Positions 50,441 to 64,000 of a DNA stretch of 64,000 nt are shown here, in pieces; the first letter of the stretch is position 1, and each line of letters begins with the position of its first letter. Source of the DNA: Loxodes magnus (lineage: Eukaryota; Ciliophora; Karyorelictea; Loxodida; Loxodidae); contig CAMPDV010000106.1 of NCBI GenBank assembly GCA_946699065.1, positions 372,001-436,000 of the forward strand. Reading direction: 5' to 3'. The position numbers and the translations under genes are program-made. The notes beneath the pieces were generated by a model. The model was not told the origin of the DNA and did not search any database. It saw only the letters and a list, made by a program, of their open reading frames with translations.

Positions 50441-50699
50441 TAAATTTTAATTTATAATATTCTTTATTAAAATATTTTTGCTAAAATTTAAATTATTAAA
50501 TCTATGAATTTATTAAATATTTAGCTTTAAAAGATAATTATTAGATATTTTATATATCTTTTGATTAAATTAAAAATAGCATTTTAAGTTTATTAACGCA
50601 ATAATTTTTTAATCTGAATATCTCAAAAATATTAAATGGCTTTAATTAAAAATTTATATTCTATTTATATAAATTTTAAAAAAAAGTTAATCACTAAAA

Positions 50700-51850
50700 A
50701 TTTGTAATAATATAAATAACTTAGATTTAAAGTGCGTAGCTACTTTATGGGATGTAACGCTTTTAATAAATTATTTTATAAAAGGTTATATTATATATAA
50801 ATGTTTCTCCATTATTAGGGAATTTCATTCTGTCAGAGAACAGCGCTTCAAGCTCCTCGCTGTTTGTTAAAATTTTCGGAGCAAAAGGAAGATTATGTGT
50901 TTCCATCCGTGAGTTTTTTAGTAGGTTTTCCGTCCTATATTCCTGTCAGGCCTTGGTTACAGTTCCGTCTTCTTCCTCTTGTACATACTTTCATTCTTAT
51001 TGCAGAAAATCTTGTTTAGTCTGATTTTTTCTTATCGCTTTGCTTATCAAAGATCCCGTTGTTTCTATTGGAACTTCCGATATAGATGTTGCTGGCTTCT
51101 GCAGCAGAAGCATATCTGACGAAATTAGTCTCATTTGAGGTACATAGGATTCGACGATCATTGGGATAGATCCAGTATTCATTTATTCCATTCTTGATTC
51201 TTTTAGGAGTTTAATTTTTTATTCTTGTTCCACCGATAAATCCTTTAGCTAGGTCGTGTTCTTGTCTTAATAACTAAAAAATGAGCGCGGACGGAGGATA
51301 AATCGGAGAAATAGAAACCAATAACAAGAGAAAAAAGATTCGACAAGCAGGAGAACTCTGAATGTCAGGAGAAAACCTCTTCATCATAGATCGGGGAAAG
51401 ATGTACCCGCAATCACATATTGCATCCTATGCTTTGGAAGGAAAATTTACAGAGACATACTGCAGGAAGAGAAAACAAGGATAGAGAGATTCATAAAATT
51501 TTATTTTTGTACATTAAATAAAATTAATTTAAAGAGCTGCGCACCAACGAGAGTGCTACACGCTCTATAATCGAATTTATTTATCAACAAAAAGTCAAGA
51601 ATTGTTTGCTTTTCATGGATTTTAAACCAATTCTGGCCGTCCTTTTTTATCAAGGATGGAATTTCGATCATTTTCTTAATTATATTGCTACTACTCCCCT
51701 TCATCTTACTAAGAATATTCTGTATAATTTTTTTTGTAGATTATATTGCAATTCATTAACAATCTTGTTAATCCTCTTCAAATTTTCTAGATATCTTATC
51801 TTCTAAGTTATCGAAGACATAGCAGTGCTTTATTATATGTTGAGAAGTAT
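50700..51850 (-). mobile_element. Zinc-knuckle retroposon copy 11 (partner of copy 8)
   Basis: Contains the mirrored head (GCTACACGCTCTATAATC at about 51559-51576), the N-terminal IPSLIKKDGQNWFK region near 51600-51670 and the degenerate knuckle near 51080-51120. A partial opposite head copy (GATTTAAAGTGCGTAGC) is at about 50725. Broken. Confidence 0.6.
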
Positions 51851-52087
51851 TGAAATATCAAAGTTACTTTATCTTTTATTTTGGAAGAATAAATTCTAAA
51901 ATATTTCCAATATTTTTAGTTATCTTTGTTTTTATTGAAAAATCTTATTTAAATAGATTTATAGAATTATAAAAAAGTAATAGTAATAATAAATATATTG
52001 ATACCACCTTAAATTAGATTCGTCACTGAATATATGCTTAATGTTATTGAAGATTATTTCCCTAACAGAAAAATTTATATATTACTA

Positions 52088-53020
52088 AATTAAAAAGTTT
52101 AAATTGGAGTTTAGTGAATTTGGAGGACTTTCAACCTCGTCTTAACAGGACCAGTTTGATAACCTGGCTGGAACCAGCTCTCTTCAGAACTCTTTCTTCA
52201 GTCACCTTGGATTGTGTACCACTTCGGTTTGTAGATTTGACCTCCTGACGGATAAAATTAATTAAGAATTCTCGTCTAATCTTATCCTAATATTAGTACT
52301 ATTATTTTTCTTATTATTTTCTATTCCAGTACTATTATTTAATTAATTTCAATTTCTAGCATTGTCTATATTTATGTCCAGTTTATTTGCATACAAAACA
52401 TCTTGGTTTATTCTTAATTCATTTCTTGTCTGACTCCTCGGTAAATTAGTAGCTCCTTCTATGTCCATTGGATCTTGAATTTTCCTAACTTTTAATTCCT
52501 ACTACTGTTGCTACTTGCTGTTCTCTTCAAGCACAGTTGTTCTCTGCTGCAGCAATCCCATTTCCCTGAAGAAAGTGTTTTGCTCTCGATCGTAGACTTC
52601 CCAGAAGCTTTCTTTCCATTCCTTGAGCTCAGTAACTTGATTTTTTAGAGCTCTATTCTCTAATCGTAGCCTCTTTACTTCCTCCTTCAGGTCAGAGAAT
52701 GCAACTAAAATTTATGCCTGTTCTTCCTGGAACTGTGGCATCGCAAACTCTCGCACGGCTGCTGCTTCTTGCGTCTCCAGTACCTTTCTAGGTCCTTCCT
52801 CTTCAGTTGGTGTCATCGGGGTAGCCTTTTGGCGCTTTTGCCCCATCTTTTAGGTTGGCCTGGAAGTTCTATGTTGAGTCTATTATTCTTGAAGGTTTTG
52901 AAAAGAAGATTATTTCTAGGAAGAAGACGTGTTAGTTAGAGATAAGGGTTCTTACTTTCTCTCCCCTTTTTAGGAGGTGGTATAAAAGCCTTTCTTTAAT
53001 CCTTCTACCATTTTTTCTTA
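52088..53020 (-). mobile_element. Zinc-knuckle retroposon copy 12 (partner of copy 7)
   Basis: Mirror of 14513-15458, between AACAGAAAAATTTA repeats at 52074-52087 and 53021-53034. Long coiled coil and a perfect C-x2-C-x4-H-x4-C block near 52350-52400. Broken, with few changes. Confidence 0.75.
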
Positions 53021-53269
53021 AACAGAAAAATTTACAGTTCATCTTAATTTTTATGTTAAATTAAAAATATCTAGCGGTGCTCTTGTACCTTGTCTTCATT
53101 TTAGGTATTAAGTTGAAATTCAAATTATTGCCAAATAATTTATTAATGCCGCTGTTGTTAGATTCTTCAACTTTATTAATTTAATAATTTCATTCATTAT
53201 TTTAGTAAATAAATAATACCTTCAGGAGTAACATACAGTTTACTTGCTTTTCTTCAGAGATTCTAATTT

Positions 53270-53878
53270 TCAGTTTTTTGCACTATTTAGAAAAGATAGC
53301 AAAATCTTATGAAATGTCAGAGTTTTTGGAAATTGAGCATTTAAATCTTTATTGGCAATGGTGACTATAATTCTGGATTTTCTCCCAGGGATGGTTATGT
53401 GAGAAGTTTTTTAAAGAATAAAGTTTGTGTGATCTTAGAAATAGACTTATGTTTTAATCTGATGATTAAGCATATTAAGCTCTTTCGTATAATTATGTTT
53501 ACTTAATTAATTGTTAAAGTTTTGGTTTTCTTATTTTACTAAAGTCATACTGAGATTAAACTTGAAGGTTTCTGAGTGGCTTTATTTAGAAACTAAGTGA
53601 TTAATTTTCTTGTTAAATACTTAAGTTTTAGAGAAGAATTGATTAAGGGTATTGTAATAATATTTAGCCACTGTCTGTGAGTTAAGTTGGGATTTTGTTT
53701 TGATAATAAGAATCTGTAAGATAATAGAAAAGATATTAAATTGATCTAAAGCTACTTAAATAGAAAAATATAATATTGATACCTATAAAAATGTCTAAAG
53801 AAATATAATTTTAAACTATAAATAAAAAAGAATATTACTATTGAAAAATAAATACTTTGCTCTAGGTTCAATTCTCAT
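53270..53878 (-). CDS. Hypothetical protein, 202 codons, right-arm copy
   Basis: Same length and ends as 13655-14263: ATG at 53878, TGA at 53270. Hydrophobic N-terminal third, polar remainder, unknown family. Equal frame length in both arms contrasts with the RING gene, where the arms differ. Confidence 0.5.
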
Positions 53879-54689
53879 AACTAATTTTTAATTAAAAAGG
53901 TTAATAAAAATATAGTGTAAAGATCTATATTGATATTTGGAATTTTTAATTAAGAGAAAATATTTATTTCCAATATAACTTAATTTGAAATAAAATGTTT
54001 AGTAAATAAATTATCTTAAGGGTTCTGCTTAAAATTTTAATATATCTAAATAGCGTATAGATAAATTATTGACAGATTAATGAAAAACAAGACTAAAGTT
54101 TAATCTATTTATAAATACCTGCAAAAACAGCTTTTTAATGGAAAGCATAAAACTTACATATAATAAATATATCTTGCAAAAATAGTTTGAGATATCTTTA
54201 TTGAATTGTAGAGTCAATGGTGACTTGGCATTACCAACATATTAGTCTAAGAAGATCAATCTTTAAAAATAACTACTTGTGAGGAACTATGTACTGTACT
54301 TAATGAATTCTGGAAGTCCATAATCTTTAGTTCTTAAATAAATAAAATATTAAATCTTAATTTTTATCTGGCATTTTAAAAGCTTACTTAATAATTGAAA
54401 TTATTAATATAGATTTTTATTTAATCAATTTTATATGATAGGTAGTAATTTTAATAATAAATTTTATAATTATTTCATTTTCTAAAAATAAAATTAAAGC
54501 ATTTATCAATTTGATATAAATCTTTAAAAATATAATAACTAATATTATAATAAAATTTATAATCTTTATTTGACATTGAGTTACTCTTAAATCTTTAAAG
54601 TTCTAACATTAAAATGTTAACGCTTCTATTTCAACTTTATTTATTTATTTTTAGACATTTAAAGACAAAGGAAAATTTTATGATTTATT

Positions 54690-55120
54690 GTCCTTTTCTT
54701 CTATATAATTTTGCTTCTTTTGTGCAGTATATTCTATAAATATTTTATTCATGCCTTTCGTTCTTCTGTTTTTCTTTTTCCTAAAATTTCCAACATTTTC
54801 TTACCTTGTAACCTTGCTTCTTGCAGTTTCAGAACCTTATTATCGGTCGATTTTATGTAAAATTAATACTTAATTTATTTCTTCTCTCTCTTTCTCTACA
54901 TTCATGGAATAATAGTTTATCTTATTTTCTATTTTCTGATTCTTTTCATAATTTATTCTTTGTAATTTTTATTCAATCTGCTGGCTTAATGAGTATATTT
55001 GCCAATCGGAAGGCCTACTTACAATATCTTATTTTAATTAATTGCTTTTCTGTTTCATTTAATCAATTTGCTAAATTAGAACACATACTTTGTTTGAAAG
55101 TTCTTATCTACCAGTTAGAG
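54690..55120 (-). mobile_element. Zinc-knuckle retroposon fragment, copy 13 (partner of copy 6)
   Basis: Mirror of 11340-11773, with a degenerate knuckle near 54800-54840. Here a single ATAAATCAT marks the site where the left arm has 303 bp more. Confidence 0.4.
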
Positions 55121-55402
55121 TTTAAGATTTTCGTTTTATAGATGTTAAAGATAAATTTATATTTAATTTTTATATTTTATTGGTCTAGTTTGGAAATATT
55201 TTATTTTTTAGGTGCTATTTTTTTATTATAATTAAGTTTAAATAAAGTAAGTTATTGCTATATCTCTTCTGTTTAATTTATAAGTCTTAAAATTTAAATC
55301 CTTATAAATTAAACTTATTCAAATTAATTTTTTTGTATAATATCTAACTAAATTAATTTTAATTAACCTTAATAAATATTATTTTTATTAAACTTAATTA
55401 AA

Positions 55403-57058
<1,656 letters not shown>

Positions 57059-57059
57059 T

Positions 57060-57446
57060 ATAATATAACTATAAATGTGGCTTTAAATACTAGTTCAATA
57101 AATGATTTGTTTTATTAATAAAAGAATAAATTAAACTTAAATTAAATATAATTTATTGGTAACTAAATTAGATAAAAAGCTTATCTATTTAAAAATAAAA
57201 TACTGGGAAACAGTTATATAGTTTATATTGTTGCTTCTAAGATAAATTAAACCTTAACTTTATTTAAATAAGATATTAATATATTAAAAACTTATTTATT
57301 GTCTAAATAATGAAATTTATGCATTGATTTAAAATCTAAAATATTAAGTGTTGGTACTTTTTTAAATGATAAATCAATATTCAAAATTATAAATTATGAG
57401 ATAAATATTTAAAATTTATGCTTACAAATTTATTGCTAAGAAAACC
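57060..57446. other. AT-rich upstream region of kinase copy C
   Basis: Mirror of 9010-9395; no defined element. Confidence 0.3.
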
Positions 57447-57460
57447 TAGCAGTGTATTTA

Positions 57461-58443
57461 TTATTATTATTATATATAGTAAGTTTGACAATTTTCGAGG
57501 ATTTTCACCTCTTCATGCCGATTCCAGATTGTTCCGGGATTAAAAAAAGGTTTGTAGGTCTCTACTCCTCTCCCACCCATTTGTTCTTGTTGTCTCTAAC
57601 TATGTCTTCCGTTCAGCAAAGGTTTCTTCCTATAAATATTTCCAAGCTAATTCATGAATAGTCTCTCTCTAATTTTCCTTTGTTATAGTTGTCTCATTTT
57701 CTTTTGCTACGCTTGCTGTTTCATCTATTTTCTCCAATACTGGTTCTTAAAGTTTAGGAATTATTCACATCTTCTTCATAGATGTTTCTCTGAATTACAA
57801 TAGTAGCACCTTTTAACTACTTTGATTGACTTAGCCTTCTTCTTGTTTTCAATTACCTCTATCATCATTGGATCATCTTTTTACTCATTAAGTTTCATTT
57901 GCTACTGCAGCTTCTCTTCTATTTCTCCAAGCTTGTTGCCCAGCTCCGTCTATTTCTATTGCTAATTTTAGGATTAGCAGTTCTGACTCTGTGATATGTT
58001 CCAAAAGGGACTTAATTCCCTTTCTTAAGACATAAGTCTTGATTCGATTTCCTCTTGCTTGTTCAGATTCTCCATTAGCCTGTCTTTGTCCTTCTTTAGT
58101 CTCTTGACCTTTTCCTGGAGGTTTAGTACAACTTGGATGAGCTATTCCATGCTCATCTGGCCAGAATGATTAAATTCCGACACCTCCTGGTGTAAAGCAG
58201 ACTTTACCTGCTTTCTAGGCTTCTCTAGTGAAGTCAGTGTTTCAGTATGCTTGCTTTTCTGAGCCTTCTTCTGTTCCTCTTGTTAAATTCCAGGTTGTTA
58301 ATATTAAGAAAAAGGCTAAAGTTGTGAAGAAGACGACTGCCAAGAAGTGGTTTCCTGCTTCCTCCCTTCCTTTTTGGCTTAGGAAGAGGTGGTATAGAAG
58401 CCTTTCTTGAAACCTTCCACCATTTTATATTTGTATTATACTT
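57461..58443 (-). mobile_element. Zinc-knuckle retroposon copy 14 (partner of copy 5, without the nested repeat)
   Basis: Mirror of copy 5 between TAGCAGTGTATTTA repeats at 57447-57460 and 58444-58457. It keeps the TTA/TAT tail next to the first repeat, the knuckle near 57770-57820 and the head near 58385-58430, but lacks the 480-bp repeat. Broken. Confidence 0.75.
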
Positions 58444-58939
58444 TAGCAGTGTATTTAAGATTATAGTTTTATAGCCAAACTTTGAATAAATATTTATCTT
58501 TATGAGCAAGACTTAGAATACAGATAGATAAGTAGCCAACAAATTAATTTAACTATATAAAAGAATTTTAAAAGCTAGGTTTGGTGTTAAGATTTGATAG
58601 TTTATAGATCTTTTCCTAACCTTATTAGCTTGCAATATTTAATTATAAAGTCTAACTTTCATTTATTTATCTTTTAAAATAACAAGTTTCTTATAACTTA
58701 AATCTAGCTTCTTTAGATAAAGAATTCTTTGCTAATATTTTAATTTTTGGTTTATTCAATCTCAATATTTTACCATACAATCATTTTACAATTTTAATTG
58801 TTGATTATTTCCATTTAGATAGAACAGATATGCTATATTAAACATATTAACTATTTTAGTACTTATATTTTATTATGTAGCTATGGTAATAATGCAACCA
58901 TTATATATATAATAATATTAATTTATGTTTTTCGTTTTA

Positions 58940-59860
58940 GGCATTTTTAACTCCTCCAAGAGGATGCTCCCTGCTGTTAAAATAAATGTTTGGGACGTCC
59001 AATTTTAGCGAGATCGGAGTTCGGGTTTCTCCAGGTTTTCCCTCCTTTAACTTTCCTTGGCTCCATCTTGATCTTGTATATTGAACCATCCGGGTTACAA
59101 TACATTATTTTCATTCTTGCTTCTTCTTTTTTCTTCTTTTTTTGCTCTTTTATCCAAAAGTTTCTTTATTTCTATTTAAATTTATAACACTTCCGATAAA
59201 GATGTCATACGCTTCCTCAGCAGAAACATTTCTTTTTGATTTTTAATTATCCTCTTTGATATGTTTGCTCTTTTTAGGCTTCGAATTCCATTCTTATTGC
59301 TCAGTTTCGCATTGCTCTTTCTTAAATGTTTACAATTTCTCTTCTATTTTTCCGAGTCTTTTATCCAGTTCAATCTGTTTCTGAAGCTAATTTTAGGATT
59401 AGCTATTCTAACTTTGTGATATGTTTCAAAAGGCGCTTAGCTCTCTTTCCTAGGACATGAGTCTTGATTCTATTCCTTCTGCTAGGTTAAGTTGCTACAT
59501 TGGCTTCTCAATGTCCTTCCTTAGCTTTTTAACCTCTTCCAGGAGGTTTAGTACAACTTTAATGAGCTGCTCATGCTCATCTGGCCAGAAGGGTTAATTC
59601 TGAGCTTTCCAGGTGCAAAGCAGATTTCGCCTGTTTTCTAGGTTTCTCCTTCGACGTTGGAGTAGGCACATGAGTGCTTTTCTGAGTCTATTTCCGTTCT
59701 TCGTAGTTCTATTAAATTCCAGGTTACTAAGATTATTAAAAATAGGGTTAAGGTTATGTTTAAGAAGACTTTCCGAGATTTGCTTCTGGTTTCCTCTCCT
59801 TCTTGAAGGAAGTGGTATAGAAACCTTTTTTTAAAGCTTCGATTTTTTTAATTAATGCAA
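58940..59860 (-). mobile_element. Zinc-knuckle retroposon copy 15, extends beyond the arm boundary
   Basis: Has the family 3' end (CCTAAAACG near 58940), a degenerate knuckle near 59200-59235, the coiled-coil module EQLIKVVLNLLEEVKKLRKD near 59515-59575, and a diverged head GGTTTCTATACCACTTCC near 59830. Only the part below 59262 is shared with the left arm. Broken. Confidence 0.65.
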
Positions 59861-60179
59861 GCCTTATTAATTTTAAATTTTCCTTATTTATTTTAAAATT
59901 TCGTAGTTAGATTTACTATCTAGCAAACAATAATTACTAGACTTAAAATTTAAAAAAGAAAGCTTTAAGTTCTATATTTACTAAAATGTGATATTGACAA
60001 GTTTAAGCTTTAAAGTGGTTGAGAATATTTGAAAGTTAATAGATATACATGCATATACTATAATATTTTTAATTAAATATAAACTAAAAAGCACATTCCC
60101 TTTAAAGATGCAGGCCTTTTGATTTAACTTATAAAGTGTTTTATATTTAGAATTATTATATTCATTCATAAAAATAATT

Positions 60180-61000
60180 AAATGGACAGACTTACCAAAG
60201 AATTTATGCTATCAAAAGAGGAGAGAAAGACCAGAAAAGATAATAAAAATTCATTTATTACATCTACTTTTTCAAGAAAGGTAAGCAAGCACTAATATCT
60301 TTTTACTTAATAAACAAAAATACCTAGAAAAAAGTAAAAAATATCGGAGGAAGGAACCACTGTAAGAATATTACGACAAATATTGACAGAAGTAGCCTAA
60401 TCAATAATAAATCCTTGGAATAGATTAGAAGTAGATTTCGAAAATGATTTTTTGCTTTATTGAAACTGTTATTGAGTTGAAAAAAGAATTTTAATCACTC
60501 TAATATGATATCGACATTCAAGCTTCAACTTAAACTTATATACACACTACACTATTTCCAAAGATTAGTACGAAGCTAAGTTGAAAGAGCTAAACCTTAA
60601 GTAGAAACAAATCGAAAAAGATTTTATGAAGAAGAAAAGATAACTTTGGTAAAGAAGAAAAAGTGGAAAAATAGAAAAAATCTTTTAAAAAATGGAATAA
60701 TAAAAACCCTAAAAGACCAAATAAGCAATCCCAACAGAAATAGAAAGAGCTTAAATAAGGGCATAAGACTGTCAAGAAGAAATGCTGTATCTATAGTAGT
60801 ACTGATACCTCTAGAGAAACTGTAAATAAAATAAAATAATTCGCAAGAAGATTTGGAAATACCTTACTACCTTTTACCCAACAAGAGATGAAAAACTATG
60901 TAGGAATAAACTGCATCAATAGACATAGCATAAACTTAGAATTAAACTGGCTTTAAAGTAGGGAATTTGCGAACCTAATAACTACTGAGGGGAAGTTTTT
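60180..61000 (+). mobile_element. Worn zinc-knuckle retroposon, copy 16
   Basis: Opens at ATG 60182 (MDRLTKEFMLSKEERK). A coiled-coil-like stretch (VIELKKEFQSLQYDIDI) is near 60470-60520, and a degenerate knuckle region near 60780-60830 is followed by IRKKIWKYLTTFY, matching IRKNIWKELTNFY of the copy at 4.7 kb. Same subfamily as that copy but broken in several places. Confidence 0.5.
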
Positions 61001-61130
61001 AAAGCATTTTAATTTTGGTAGAAAAGTTTTGAATTTGATTGTATATAAATTGATTTGGTTGAAATAATTAGATGTTTTATAGAAGTTATTTAAATATAAT
61101 TGATTTACATGCAATTTAATATATAAAAGA

Positions 61131-63044
61131 ATGGTTATTTTAAAGGGTTGGTTTTAAATATTAGTTTGGAAATTAAAAAAGGGTTTTTAACTTATTGATT
61201 TCAGAAATATTGATGAAACTAAAATGAATGATAATATAATCTTGAGTGGTTATGATTAATAAAAAGATCTAGTTAATATTAGCATTTAATATAAGAATGA
61301 GTTTAGAAAAGAAATTTAAGCTATTCATAATAACTATATATAAATCAGAACTTCTTAGTATTATTTTTAGTTTATTTATCATTTAGAGCCTAAAGAAAAA
61401 AGATTCTCAAAAGGTTTGCTAATCTTTCTTTAAGAGATTGATATTTAACATGATTCATATATTTCTAAGGGTCTTATTTATCCAGCTAATCTACTTTCAT
61501 TAATTTTCATAAAATGAAGGTTATTTTTATTTGCACTAAATATTACTAAAAGCTATAGAAATTCCATATAGTTAAAGCTATTTAGAAATTAATATAATTT
61601 TTAGAATCTGATGATATAAAGAAATAGTGATAGGTTGAAAGTATAGAATAGTAATTCTTCAATAATAAATGAAATGTCTTATCAAGCAATATATAGAAAT
61701 GTAAGCATACAAGAGATAGAAAGATATTATTATAATTATTATGATATAATACTTTCTGCTAAATATAGCGATAAAATATAAACCAGCTAAATAAATACCT
61801 TCCTAATAAACGATTATTATAAAAATCATACTTTATCATTATTTAAGATTTTAAATCTAGAGTATTTATCAAAAATACTTAGAATCATCTGTTGCTTTCA
61901 TGAACTTTAAGAAAATAAAGCCAGTTTAAGATAATTAAACATCATCATTTATTTATAAATAAACTTACCTAAATTTAAATAATAAAAGATTAATAAAGAA
62001 CAAGTCACTACTCTAAATGGCTGACACTTTTATTCATTTTAAAATCGGAATTCATATGAAGGATTTTGAGAATAAGGTAAAAGAAAAGCTTGAGCAATAT
62101 TATACTACAAAGATGCAAAGATATACAAAGGAAATTGAGAAAACTATTACAAAAATGGATATGGCGTATTAGATAACTAAAACGGAAATAAATATGAAGG
62201 CTAATGAGTAAATGATAAAAGATAAGGAAAAGGAACTCAATAATATAAAGGCGGAGGAGTTTATGAAGGAGAGTGATTTGAAGATAAGTAACATGGTTAT
62301 GGAATATTTACTTTCAATAATTGTGATAAATATGAAGGAAATTGAATAAAAGGTTAAAAAGATGGCTTTGATACTTACTATTATTCAGAAGGAGAAGCTT
62401 GCAAGGGAAATTGGGCATATGACATGAAAAATGGATATGGCATTTTTAAATATACAAATGGAGCTAGATATGAAGGAGAATGAACTAATGACAAGAAATA
62501 ATATAATGGAATATTTACAGAATAGAATGGAGAATTTTACGAAGGATAATTTTTAAATGATAAATACTATGGTTTTGGATTTAAATAATATCTTAATGGA
62601 AACAAATATTAAGGATAATGAGTAGAAGGAAAAAAGGAAGGAAAAGGAACATAATACTATATAGTAAAAGGAGATAAATATGAAGGAGAATGAAGATAAG
62701 ATAAGTAGCAGGGATATGACATTTATGAGTTTTAAAATGGAGATAGATATGAAGGATAATGAGTAAATGGTGATTTTTAAGATTTTGGTACTTTTCATTA
62801 CTCCGACGGATAAAGTTTATAAAAAGGAAGATAATATGAGGGAAATGGAGTAATTAAATATTAAAATGGAACTATTTATAATGGATCATTAGTTAATGGC
62901 TAAAAGTAAAGTTAAGGAAAATTCTTATTCTTGAATGGAATAGTCTGAGATGGAGTCTCTTTTAGTGTTGACTTAAAAAAGTACGAAAAAAACAAGTTTA
63001 GAACAAAAAAAATATAAAAAATTCACAATTTGCAAAAAATTTGA
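61131..63044 (+). CDS. MORN-repeat protein, probably continuing into F-box/LRR
   Basis: One frame runs from ATG 61131 (61224 is the alternative start) through the MORN region. An N-terminal polar/hydrophobic region of about 300 residues has no domain that I know. From about 62055 to 62900 there are roughly 13 MORN repeats of 22-24 residues with cores YEGFW, YKGNW, YEGQW, YEGEW, YEGNW, CKGNW and YQGQW and a following GYG/GKG turn. W in these cores is TGA, which makes this the best proof of the code here. MORN repeats usually bind membranes or scaffolds. A TGA at 63042 may end the gene, but the same frame reads on into an F-box, so a fusion is likely. Confidence 0.8.
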
Positions 63045-64000
63045 ATAAACAAGAACATTTTACACTTAGTAACTAAATTTCTGAACTTGAAAAGCATTTG
63101 TAACCTGTAAATAGCAAACAAGTATTTCTATCAATTTAACTACTGCTACGAAACTCTAAAAATAGAAAAGTACTAGAACAATAGGGAATTAATTGAAAAT
63201 AAATTAAGCTGAATATTTAAACAAATAGCTCATAAAGAAGTGAGAAGAATAATAATTGATTTGTAGGAATTTTCTTAAGAAAAAGTAGATTTTATACATG
63301 ACTAATTTTATTAAAGCATTTTATTAGTGAAATCATTTATTACTCAATTAAGTTGAAAAATTAGAGGAATTATAGATCTATACTTGAATCATTTGAGAAT
63401 ACGTTTCTGAATTATTTTTGTAGTAATATGAGGTTGAAAGTATTAAAATTAAATAGCCTATTCATAAACGAGGAAATCTTAAAAGAGTACTTATTAACTA
63501 ATGGATCTACAGTCTAGATGCTATATTTAAATAATGGCTTAGTAGCAGACTAGTGATTAGAAGTTTGTCCAAATTTATCTAGCTTTAAAACATAATTTTA
63601 AGAATAATCAGCATAATAACTGAATAAAGCTTAGATTAGTAACCTTTAACATTTAGAAATATTTCAAACTTAATCGTAAGAAGTATTCTCTAATTTTTTT
63701 ACTTAGCAGTGTGTAAAACTCTAATTTGTTAGTGTCTCATAATGTTCTAACTTTAGTGGTATGAATTTACTCATTTTGCTTAAAAGCTCTCCAAATTTAG
63801 AAGAAATACACTTAACATCATTATAATAATTGAAAGATAAAGAGCTATAATAAATTGGTAACTTTGGTGCTAATTACAAATCTATTAAATTCGAAGACAT
63901 GAAAGTAGATGACGAAACTTTATAGTTTATTTTTTCCAGATGCAGAAAATTAAAGAAGTTAGAGTTAAATAGAATTAATGATATAAGAAGTAAAACTTTG
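63045..64000 (+). CDS. F-box and leucine-rich-repeat region, 3' end beyond the window
   Basis: Same frame as the MORN region first: INKNILHLVTKFLNLKSI, then CNLQIANKYFYQF, fits an F-box (L..FL.LK.IC.L...NK.FY). No ATG precedes it after 63044, so it most likely belongs to the MORN gene with the TGA read as Trp. From 63353 a different frame carries cysteine-containing LRRs: MRLKVLKLNSLFI, CPNLSSF, LQHLEIFQTQ, SPNLEEIHLTSLQQLKD, CRKLKKLELNRINDI, as in AMN1/FBXL proteins. F-box/LRR proteins are substrate adaptors of SCF ubiquitin ligases. A 26-nt GT..AG segment (63327-63352) would join the frames. Confidence 0.7.
63327..63352 (+). other. Candidate 26-nt intron
   Basis: Begins GTGAAATC and ends CAATTAAG. 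Removing it links the F-box frame to the LRR frame exactly (codons TTA then TTG). Inference only; the 5' end GTG is not the commonest donor. Confidence 0.4.

Overview
The window looks like nuclear DNA of a ciliate with all three standard stop codons reassigned. Conserved families read cleanly only if TAA and TAG are Gln and TGA is Trp, with TGA also used as the stop. Examples are the MORN repeats (YEGEW/YEGQW with W as TGA), the kinase subdomain IX motif (DIWSAG with W as TGA) and Q codons throughout. This is the karyorelict code (NCBI table 27, Loxodes/Parduczia type). A Condylostoma-like heterotrich is the main alternative. The DNA is very AT-rich, has no telomere in view, and is not a nanochromosome. 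With this code almost every frame is open, so gene calls rest on recognisable domains, coding-like composition and conserved TGA ends.

Layout. 1-6.6 kb: a decayed LINE reverse transcriptase (minus strand) with a zinc-knuckle retroposon beside or inside it, then more gag-like copies. About 6.66-22.1 kb and 45.45-59.26 kb: the arms of a giant imperfect inverted repeat. Each arm carries an Atg1/ULK-like kinase gene, a 202-codon unknown gene, a RING-finger gene, an unknown A-rich block, and five or six zinc-knuckle retroposon copies. The arms differ by SNPs and by large left-only insertions. 22.3-45.4 kb: the spacer, with a third kinase copy, a small minus-strand gene, a B-box/coiled-coil/Kelch gene, a small membrane protein, a separate 0.6-kb inverted pair of Myb-like genes, and a free copy of a 480-bp repeat. 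59.9-64 kb: another gag-like copy, then a MORN-repeat gene that runs into F-box and leucine-rich-repeat sequence and leaves the window.

The dominant theme is a family of 0.9-1.5 kb elements encoding a short coiled coil plus a C-x2-C-x4-H-x4-C zinc knuckle and no polymerase. Several are flanked by 14-16 bp direct repeats, as target-primed retroposition would leave. Their density, the nested insertions and the arm boundary inside one copy suggest that they helped build the inverted duplication. Host genes recognised are signalling or ubiquitin-type (kinase, RING, B-box/Kelch, MORN/F-box/LRR) and Myb regulators. There is no operon structure and no RNA gene, CRISPR array or promoter that I can support.
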